A DNA stretch of 45,429 nt from Chara braunii (lineage: Eukaryota; Streptophyta; Charophyceae; Charales; Characeae), in NCBI GenBank assembly GCA_003427395.1, contig BFEA01000020.1, forward strand, positions 1,733,712 through 1,779,140, written 5' to 3'. Under the pieces are notes generated by a model that worked only from the letters and a program-made list of their open reading frames with translations, made no database searches and had not been told where the DNA came from. Position numbers and translations under genes: made by a program. Below, piece after piece: positions 11,026 through 19,105 of this stretch. Position 1 is the stretch's first letter. Every line of letters starts with the position of its first letter.

Positions 11026-11295
11026 CTTATGCAGGGTGGTCGCATGGCCTGAGGGGCCTACGCTTAAAGGTTAGATGGGGGTTGAGATCGAGAAGAGAAA
11101 GAAAACCCCGTTTTATTGTTGAATGCTTCTTGGCCTGGATTCGAGGTCCTTGTCCAGGACATCCCAGGCCCTAGACTCTTCATGGAAGGAATCTGCCCCC
11201 GTGCAGAGCCTATTTGCCCTGTCCACCGAGACACTCAGCTTAAAGGCCGGAGGAGGTCTCGCGGCGGCCGCACGGTTATTCCTTCAGCCGTACAA

Positions 11296-11323
11296 TATTG
11301 TGAAGGGGCAAGCCTTCACAATA
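11296..11323 (+). other. LTR hairpin, 5' LTR copy (10-bp stem, 8-nt loop)
   Basis: TATTGTGAAG and CTTCACAATA form a perfect stem around GGGCAAGC. In the 3' LTR (31595-31622) the stem reads TATCGTGAAG and CTTCACGATA, so one pair changes from T-A to C-G on both sides and pairing is kept. Confidence 0.7.
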
Positions 11324-11890
11324 CTTCGAGTCTGATACCTGAGTGTCATAAGCGGTACTCGGATCCACGAAGGACCGCTCGATTATGGGCACTACACAGT
11401 GCGCCATCATTGTGACTGCTTGCGGATGATTGCATTGCTGGTCGATATGAGTAGGCCCTGCGCCCGTGCGGTTTTATACTAAGTCTCGCGCGCGACGCCC
11501 ATCCGATTTCCACTTCGGAGAGTTATGGGATGGCTACCTAGGGACTAGGAGCGTTGTCGCGTCGTTTGTTTTGTGTCGTTTTGTGTATGTGTATGTGTGT
11601 GTGGTGTTTAATTTTTTTCGTTCTTCATAGTGGTGTATGTGTGGTGCGTGAAATGCGTCCTAGTCGACAGGCGACGAGTCGCGCTTGGGACCTCAACCTC
11701 CCCCATATGTCGGTTCGCATACGGATCCGATAGAGGCGTATTATCGCGCATACCCCCCTATGCTACAACGAATGAGAAACGCCCTCGACTGGTCCACCTC
11801 TGCGATTGCAGCTGATTAACTTTCGTACTGTGGACTGGTAGCTCGGCGGGGATACGCCCACCGAAGGGAGGTGACAACTCCCGTAAGGTG

Positions 11891-11899
11891 GAGGTAAGT
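11891..11899 (+). promoter_or_regulatory. Candidate splice donor GAG|GTAAGT in the LTR
   Basis: GAGGTAAGT is a full consensus donor and recurs in the 3' LTR near 32211-32219. If used, it could join to the acceptor-like tract at 19040-19083 to make a subgenomic RNA for the ORF after pol. A second, weaker donor-like word (TACGTAAGG) lies near 12189. Use is inferred. Confidence 0.3.
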
Positions 11900-12085
11900 C
11901 GTGCCTCGCATAGGCCCTATCCTGTCGTAGGGGCTCGTGAGAGGTATGGCTGGTGCACTCGGTCGGAGCGGCTTGCGGAAGCTCCATTGTGAATTTTCGC
12001 GGAAGGTGTAGACCAACTCCTACGTGACGCGGCCGGGAGGGTTCCGCGCTACCTTGTGCGGTGCTGGACCGATGCGCTCGACAGG

Positions 12086-12104
12086 TGGCGCTGTTGCCGG
12101 GGAT
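12086..12104 (+). promoter_or_regulatory. Primer-binding site for tRNA-Asp
   Basis: TGGCGCTGTTGCCGGGGAT is complementary to the 3' end of plant tRNA-Asp(GUC) with CCA added, with a single mismatch at base 7 of 19. It starts two bases after the LTR's terminal CA, the expected place for minus-strand priming. Confidence 0.88.
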
Positions 12105-12481
12105 AACGGAAGCCTACCGTTGTCCTTGGTGGAACGACATCCGGGTATAAGATTGAGGGAGAAAATAGGCATAGAAGGAAAGACGGAGTACGTAAGGTCT
12201 TGCTAGGCTAATGGTAATAAAGAGATTTACTAATATAATAGGTTTATTTTTAATCTGGTTGATTGCCTGGGTTGGAAAGTCATGAGGGAGACCCTATAGG
12301 GAGAAATGGGGCTTATTAAAATAAGATCTATGGGATTGGAAATAGGGTAGGACCTGTTAGGCCTGGACCGTGGGTTGGTTATAGTAGGGGTCTGATGTGG
12401 AATGTGATAGGATCAGACTCCTGAATGAGGTGGTATGTTTTTCTTAAAATAGGGAAAGTCGAGTAAAGACAGCCTGCAAAA
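12105..12481 (+). other. Untranslated leader of element B
   Basis: No gene is visible between the PBS and the gag ATG. A small hairpin (AACGG...CCGTT) lies at the start. The stretch would hold packaging signals, but none is recognisable. Confidence 0.5.
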
Positions 12482-14204
12482 ATGGCAGGGCCTATAGCGG
12501 ATTGCGAGGGGAAGGTCCTAGCGCTCGAGGACCTCATTGAGGCTATGGATAAGCGAAAAAGGACGCCGAGTAATGTCCCCAAAGTCGATACTTTCCATTT
12601 TAATGGTGAGCGAGTTTCTGATTGGCTGGACTTGGTGGAGCAAGCCTTGGTGGGGTTATTGGATGCGGTGAAGTTCCAGCGCATTCTGAAGTATGTGTTT
12701 CATGGCCACCATCAGGAGGTGGAGAAAATTATAAATGCGGCCAATGGTAGTTGGATCAGGTTCAAAGATGGGATGCAAAGAAAGTATAGGTTAGGTGATG
12801 GGCTGTTAACCACGACAGATTTGGAGGCCATGAACAGAGACGACTTCACTACGGTGGGGGTGTTCGTGCAAGAATTTAAGAAGAAGGCAAGGAAGGTTCA
12901 TGGCATTTGAGAGGAGGCTCAGTGCGCTATCGTTTTGGAGAGACAGTTAACGGGGGCCCAAATATTTGCCGTTTTCGTCGGCAATATTGATCCAAACATG
13001 TCAAAACTGCACACATGACGTACCCTATAGCACATATATATCACACAAAAAGAAAAACAAGAAAAAAAGCAAAAAATCAGCACAATATGACAGTTTCAGT
13101 GTAATTCGGTGCGAAATTCATCGAAAATAACACCCCTGGTTAACCACGTGTGTCTTTTTGGGGCTGCTCACCGCTTGGGAGGCTGCAGAACTGACAAGTC
13201 ATGAAGGAGGAAGCGAGAAGCTCACCTGGGCCACTATTGATAAAGGTGTGGCAGAGGGAAGTTTGGACGAGGTGGAACAATATCAGATGCGCCTGCAAAG
13301 GCGTAGGAGGAAGGAGAGGGATGACACACCGTCTGGAACCCCAGGAGTAAGACGGATCGTCACTGACGTACTGACAGAACTGGGCTATGGAAAAAATGTG
13401 GTAATACAGAAGAAGGTAGTGACGGCGATCCAAGGAAAAGGAAAGGATCAAGTGGTGGAGGAAGCCGTCCAAGAAGAGTGGGAAGAAGAAGAGTCGGTGC
13501 CTCAACACCTTTCGAAGGCGCTAGGGAAGCAGCGCAACTTAACCCAGGGGAGGCAAGGCTCAGGAAAGGGGCAGGCGCCCCAAACAGTGGTAGTCGCACC
13601 GCCAGACGCATCGGCTCCATCAAGTAGTGCGGGACCTTCGCAAGCGGCGGTACCACCACTCGGGCAGTGGCCATGACCTATGTACAATAACTTTGTACTA
13701 TGGGGAAGTCCGGCTCCGCCTGGGCAGATGGTACCATACGCTGGGCCCCAAGTAAGCATGCCGCCTCCAAGTTATCCCACCGCTCAACCCCAACCCATGG
13801 TGCCACCTCCGTCGCCTGCACCTAGCTCACAAGGTAGTGTGGCTGGTGAAGGTAATCAAGGCCAGGGTAATCAGGGGAATAGAGGGAAAGGCGGTGGAAG
13901 AGGACGGGGCAGAAATGGCGGCGGCCGAGGAGGTCAATGGGACAGCCAAGGTTACCAAAGCCAGAGAAATCAAGGTAATCAAGGGAGCCAGGGAAGCGGG
14001 AGAACCCGTTTCGATTGGAGAACCACCATATGTCAGCATTGCGATAAACAGGGTCATACCATATGGTTCTGCAATACTAGGCGGGAAGATGAAAGAGTGA
14101 GATTGATGTACTCCAATATGGACAACGATATATACGATCAGTTTAGAGATTATATTGACAGGAAGGTCCCTGGCGGAGTAAGGGCGGAAGAAGGGTAGCT
14201 GCAC
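12482..14204 (+). pseudogene. Gag of element B (capsid plus CCHC knuckle), broken by a 0.2-kb insertion
   Basis: ATG 12482 opens a capsid-like frame with TFHFNGERVSDWLDLVEQAL, KFQRILKYVFHG and SWIRFKDGMQRKYRLGDG. A TGA at 12908-12910 is followed in the same frame by EEAQCAIVLERQL. A 208-bp insertion (12956-13163) then intervenes, after which GLLTAWEAAELTSHEGG continues in frame 3. A basic region (QRRRRKERDD), an in-frame TGA at 13674-13676, a Pro/Gln-rich stretch and a Gly/Arg/Asn/Gln-rich region (about 13850-14000) lead to the knuckle CQHCDKQGHTIWFC (about 14032-14073). The frame ends at TAG 14196, with a frame change into the following linker. Gag would form the particle and bind RNA. Confidence 0.88.
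12956..13163. mobile_element. Small non-autonomous insertion in gag B (about 205 bp)
   Basis: GGGGC occurs at 12953-12957 and again at 13160-13164, on both sides of the unrelated A-rich sequence. Removing 208 bp would bring the two gag halves into one frame. The insertion starts with a hairpin (AATATTTGCCG, about 12962, against CGGCAATATT, ending about 12990). I see no extended terminal inverted repeat and no coding capacity, so the superfamily is unknown. Confidence 0.65.
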
Positions 14205-14915
14205 GACAAGCGCCGCCTGCCACGTTCAGATTATGGCAGGAAAAGGAGGATCCACCAATTAAGGTAGAAGAAGTGGAAAGTGATGAGGAGGTGACTCAGA
14301 GGCTACAGGCAGGAGATATAAAGGAAGAGCCCATAGTCATTGAGTCAGAGGAAAAAAGTGAGGAAGAGAAAGTAGAGCCCGCATCAATCCTGCTAGGAAA
14401 GATGGAAGACTTGTGGGGGAAGATGGGGATATACCAACAGAAGTTGGTAGACCTCTATGAAGAAGTGAAAGGATGGAGGGCTGATATCCCCAAGGTTTTC
14501 CTCTACGAGTCTGGCCCAGAATCGATGCCAGGGCGACCCGGGGTAACTACCATGGGGTTAGGCCCCCGGTCAGGGATGATCACTAGACCTCCCACGACAC
14601 AAGGAAGACTGGCACAAGCAGCTCGTACCCGAGGCCAGACCAAGGCCAGTGCAAGCCAGGAACCTCCACGAAAAGAGTTGGAGCCAGATAAGAGAAAGGA
14701 AGCCGTGGAGGTAGAGGATGAGGAGGAGGAGGAAAAAGAAGATGAAAGGTTGCACCAGGAAGAAGACCAGAGGGCGGAACAAAGGGTTAGGAAGAGAGAA
14801 GCCCGTGAAGAAGCCGAGCCGATTCTGCACGATGTGCTGCCAAAGAAAAAGAAATATGCGGTCCGACTGGAGGAAGGATTTGACGTGGAAAGGGTAATTG
14901 ATATGTTGTTGGAGG
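14204..14915 (+). pseudogene. Acidic/charged linker between Gag and protease of element B
   Basis: Frame 2 reads an Arg/Ala/Pro start, then Glu/Lys-rich sequence (EEKSEEEKVEP; VEDEEEEEKEDERLHQEED, about 14710-14770) and a probable coiled coil with MEDLWGKMGIYQQKLVDLYEEV. It ends EEGFDVERVIDMLLEG just before the protease. Frame changes lie at both ends (about 14196 and 14915). It is probably part of the Gag-Pol polyprotein. I recognise no enzyme in it. Confidence 0.6.
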
Positions 14916-15600
14916 GCCACAACAATAGTGGATACGGGAGCGGAAATGAATATTATCCGTGAAGCTGACGCACTTAGATTTGGATTAAAAATAGACCGCT
15001 CTGATTGCAGCATTCTACATGGAGTTAACTGCAAGGCAGTGTTTTGCGGAACAACTTCGAATGTGCTTATTGAGGTTGGAAGAGTAAAAGCCAGAGCCTG
15101 CTTCTTCGTTATGCCAGACGTGGATCATGAAATCCTTCTGGGGAGATCGTTTTTGTGCAGGACAGAGATGCTTAATAAGCACGACGAAACTCTGATCCTA
15201 ATCATATGTGATCCTGCCTGTGGAAACTACGAGGTAATCACCTGCAGGAATACAGGACCACGGAGTATAAGGAACTGGCTCAATCCTGGCTCATTCACGA
15301 TCGAGGAGTCAGAGGACGAGCGTCGGAGGCTCCTTATGGAGCCAGAGGAGGAAGAAAGAGGCGAGGCATTTTCCCTCAGTTTATCGGACGTGAACAAGGC
15401 CATGGATATAGTGACCACGCATGAGATGGCGGATCCAGACGCCATCCAGGCATTGAGGGAACAGGTCATGGAATGTCCCCAGGCTGGGGAGGTGGAGTTG
15501 GTATATCTGCTTCTAGGTGGTGCAAGAAGGGACCCTGCGTTAATGCAAGCGCAAGCTGTAAGCCGACCTTTTTTAGGGGACGACTCAAGCAGGGTTTCCA
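14910..15600 (+). pseudogene. Aspartic protease of element B
   Basis: Frame 3 holds TTIVDTGAEMNII with the catalytic Asp codon at 14931-14933, and the flap-distal motif HEILLGRSFLCR about 60 residues later. These are the two hallmarks of retropepsins. A charged tail (EESEDERRRLLMEPEEEERG) and a region leading to RT follow. A frame change near 15590 links to the RT frame. It would process Gag and Pol. Confidence 0.85.
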
Positions 15601-16758
15601 AAGGCGGTACAAGACGATAGATAAAAAGTGCCGCCCAGTTCCCGTCCTCGTTACCGAAGATGAGGAGGTATACTACGAGCGGGAACGAGGATTGATACGG
15701 CAGATGAAGGAGTCATGCCGCATCAACGAAGAAAACGAAGGAAAGTTGATAATAGGAGAGTCCGACTTCCTACTGCCCCAGGAAAGAGCGTTAATGGTAG
15801 AATTAATGAAGAAAAGGCATCGCGCCTATGTGTTTAGCAATGAGAAGCGCGGCAGGTTGGATGTAGATAAGATTCCTATGATCCGCATCCATACCGTGCC
15901 GCGTGAGCCTTGGAATTTGAGAGGGGCACGATATCCTAATCCTGACGAGGAAAAGAAGGTGGTAGATTACCTCGACGACAAGATACTTACGCCTATCGCC
16001 GATTACTCAAGTGGGTCATACGCATCCCCATGGTTTTGTTTCATTAAACCTAATGGGACGCTGCGATGGGTGCAAGATCTGCAGCGGCTGAATACGGTGA
16101 CTGTGCGAGATGCGGGAGGATTGCCAAATGCAAATGCGCTGGAAGGCTTATAATTTCGCTTATAGACCTTTATTCTGGATGTGACCAGTTTCCGGTCTAT
16201 CCGCCATACAGGCCGGTAACGGCAATGCATACGCCTCGAGGGCTGATCCATATGAATGTGGCTCCCCAAGGGTGGACCAACGCAGTAGCAATGGTTCAGC
16301 AGGCTATGATTCGGACCATGCAGTCGGTCAGTCCGCATATTACCCAGCCCTATATTGATGACTTGGCAGTGAAGGGGCCAACGGTGAAAGAGAATGACGA
16401 AGTCTTGCCGGGAGTGAGGCGTTTTGTCTGGAGACATATTCAGGACCTTGACAAAGTCCTAAATTTGTTTGAAGAGCATAGCCTCACTGCAAGTGGGGCC
16501 AAATCCAAACACTGCATGAGGGAAGCTACCATCTTGGGGTTCGTCTGAAGTGAGAAAGGTCGTCGGCCGGATGTAAAGAAGATGGACAAGATTATCGAGT
16601 GACCGGTACCATTTCACTCAATAACTGATGTTAGAAGCTTCCTCGACACGTGTGGGTTTTGGAGGACCTTCGTCAAGAATTTCGCCGCCAAGACTGAGCA
16701 CTTGAGAAATTTGGTTCGTCAGGATCAAGAATGGATCTAGGGTGAAGAGCAGGAAAGA
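15600..16758 (+). pseudogene. Reverse transcriptase of element B
   Basis: The fingers region (frame 2) reads RIHTVPREPWNLRGARYPNP, KILTPIADYSSGSYASPW and PNGTLRWVQDLQRLN up to a stop near 16151. The palm continues in frame 1 with IDLYSGCDQFPV (first Asp), APQGWTNAVAMVQQAM and the catalytic YIDD at 16351-16362. The thumb and connection region contains stops at 16546 (TGA), 16600 (TGA) and 16738 (TAG), the last two at positions where the family normally has Trp. The motif spacing is that of Ty3/Gypsy RTs. Confidence 0.9.
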
Positions 16759-17423
16759 GTGGTGGCAGAAATAAAGGAAGAATTCCGAGAAGGGGGATTT
16801 GTATTGGGAGCGCCAGACTATGATGCCACAGAAACAAGACTATTCATTGTTGAGACGGATGCTGGACCGACTGCCTTGGGTGAAGTTTTGATTCAGGTAG
16901 ATATGGAAGGGAAAGAGAGACCACTGCGATTCGAGAGTCAAACTCTCCGTACGACTGAGAGAAATTACTCCCAGTTCAAGAGGGGGACTCTCGCCGTCCT
17001 TCAATGCCTGCGAATCTTTCGAAACTATATCCTTGGCAGGAGATTCATATTGAGAGTAGACCCGACTACGCTAGCTTATTCCTTGAGGAATTATGTTCCG
17101 TCAGATCCAACTGTTGCCAAGTGGCTAACGTACATCTGGATGTTTAATTCTGAGCTGGAACGGATCCCTGGGAACAAGAATAGGGCGGACGGGCTGAGCC
17201 GTATCAACTGGCATAAGCAAGAGGGAGAGGCAGTAGAGAACACGCCCCGAGTTGATGGCTTCCTGGATCAGGAAGAGGACATCCGCCTCCACATTAATGA
17301 GTGGTCTCCGTGAGTGCCTAACTGCGTTGGTCATCCCATCTGGCATGCGCCAAACGGGTATGAACAGAAGGCAGAGTTGGTGCTCAAGAGGAAGATCCAT
17401 GAGGCATCAAAGATGTCCAATGG
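16759..17423 (+). pseudogene. RNase H of element B, catalytic Glu apparently lost
   Basis: Frame 1 reads FIVETDAGPTALGEVLIQ (first catalytic Asp), then NYSQFKRGTLAVLQCL, then FILRVDPTTLAYSL (a later Asp) and ends in the connection motif GNKNRADGLSRI. Where related elements have Lys-Glu-(Leu/Thr)-Leu-Ala, the codon at 16984-16986 is GGG (Gly). A TGA at 17311 ends the open frame, but readable sequence (VPNCVGHPIWHAPNGYEQK) continues in the same frame towards integrase. Confidence 0.82.
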
Positions 17424-18934
17424 ATGATGAAGTTGACATTGGCAGGTTCGCATAGTCTGGTAGAGGAGGTGAGAACTATAGAGGAAGGACCAGATCGGGT
17501 AGAGAGGCACGAGGAATTGATGGGAGGGATGTATCTCCTCGTCAATACACTTCTGCAGGAAAACTTCGATCAGATAAGCTCGTTGAATCCAGCCGAGAAT
17601 GAGGATGTGGTGCCAGAGAGCCAGGACGACGAGTTCGAGGAAGGAGAGATCAGAGAGGCATTCCATACAAAAGAGTATGATGGAATCTACCTGGAACTGA
17701 GACTACTCCTACCATGTGAGACGCGGGATAGGGATGCAAGTGAAAGGGCCCAAAAGATGAGGCATCTCTATTTAGTAAGAGATGGTCATTTTTTTGTAAA
17801 AAAGCAAGTAGGAAATCCCAGGAGAGTCATATGTGGCAGGAACCGTCAGATTGATGTTATAGCTGCGCTTCATGATGGCATTGCGAGAGGGCACCGAGGA
17901 GTTAGTGTCACATATGCCAAGATAAACGAGCTATATTATTGGGATGAGATGATGAAGATGGTTAGCAAGTTCTATCGTTTCTGCGCACCCTGTCAAGAGC
18001 GGTCTCCTCTGAGGCCAGGAGAGTCACTGCATCCAAGGCTAGAAAGGGACGTAGGGGCAGTAGTACATCTCGACTTGCTCTTCATGCCACTTGGGGATCA
18101 TGGCTACAACTATATCTTCAATGCGCGCGATAACCTCTTTGGCTTTGTAGATGGATAGACCATCCGTACAAAGACAAGATCAGTTTTGGTAAGCTGCATC
18201 GAGGAGTACTACCTGCGCTATCCCTTTGTCAAAGAATTCATAATGGATAGAGGATCGGAGTTTACTTGCCACAAGGTGCAAGAATTGTTGTCAAGGTATG
18301 GCGTGGTGGCCAATTATACCACGACCGCACAACCCCAGGCAAACACTCCAGTTGAGAGAGGGCATAGCACCATTACGAACCTGCTGGCTAAGTGGACTAA
18401 AGGTAGGCCTAATCGGTGACCAAGATATCTGAGGGCGACACTCTTTGTCAAGAATATTACGGTAAAAAGGATCACTAAGTATGCACCAGCCACGCTATGG
18501 TACGGGAGACACGCTACCTTCCCAATCGAGAGCTTCCTAAAGACTTGGAGGCGTCAGGACTTGGAGGTTAACCTGTCTTCTGAGGAATTGCTCGATATTC
18601 GAGCGCGGCAGATGGGTGCGATAAAGGAAAGAATTCAGGAGGCGTCCAACCAAGTGGAGAGGAGCCGTATGGAGGATAAGGCTCGGGGGGACCAGTTAGC
18701 GCGAGTACGAAAAGTACCTTTGGCAGTTGGAGACGTCGTACTCCTATATGACTCGTCTTTGGAGAAGCAGTGGTCCAAGAAGCTTGACAAAAGATGGTTA
18801 GGATCCTATCGGATAGTGCGGTGTGGAGATTTCGGTGCGTACCAAATTGAGGAGTTGGACGGAACAGAATGGAAGGACTGGGTGTCAGGAACGAGACTGC
18901 AGAAGTTTGTGGCAAGAGAAGAGGTGAGATAGAC
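17424..18934 (+). pseudogene. Integrase of element B, all domains present but with stops
   Basis: Frame 3 carries the HHCC zinc domain (HDGIARGHRGVSVTY, then FCAPCQER) and a core with Asp in VHLDLLFMP, Asp in FIMDRGSEF and Glu in TPVERGH. Exactly 35 residues separate the last two, so the D,D-35-E triad is complete. A GPY/F-like C-terminus (KLDKRWLGSYRIVRCGDFG then LDGTEWKDWVSGTRLQKF) follows. TAG at 18156-18158 and TGA at 18417-18419 interrupt the same frame, each probably replacing Trp. Integrase inserts element DNA into the host genome. No chromodomain is seen before the terminal TAG. Confidence 0.92.
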
Positions 18935-19105
18935 AATCTAACTTCTTTAGAATAGGATGATGAGATGTGTAGATTAGATAGGAGTGTATGATGTATGTGT
19001 TTGGTTTGACTTGAGTTTGCCTTATTTACCACCTGATTGCTTACCCCAATTTGTGTCTGTCGTCTCCTTCGCCTGTTGTGCAGGTTTGACTTTGTGAAGA
19101 CAGCC
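18935..19105 (+). promoter_or_regulatory. Inter-ORF spacer with splice-acceptor-like tract
   Basis: Between the pol stop and the next ATG (19106) there is a pyrimidine-rich run ending TTCGCCTGTTGTGCAG at 19083, 23 bases before the ATG. This looks like a 3' splice site. Together with a donor in the LTR it would let the downstream ORF be made from a spliced RNA, as env-like or extra ORFs of large LTR elements often are. Use is inferred. Confidence 0.4.

Larger units (their letters stand above)
8964..12083 (+). repeat. 5' LTR of element B (3120 bp, includes a truncated MITE)
   Basis: The left part (8964-9974) matches 23751-24745 and the right part (about 10301-12083) matches about 30201-32404. 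The ends are TG...CA with a 5-bp perfect inverted repeat. It lacks the 5.45-kb segment found in the 3' LTR, and holds instead a MITE remnant at 9975-10299. It preserves an unoccupied version of the MITE site at 10973-10980. A TATA-rich stretch (10991-11025), a 10-bp-stem hairpin (11296-11323) and a consensus splice donor (11891-11899) lie in the right part. Confidence 0.88.
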
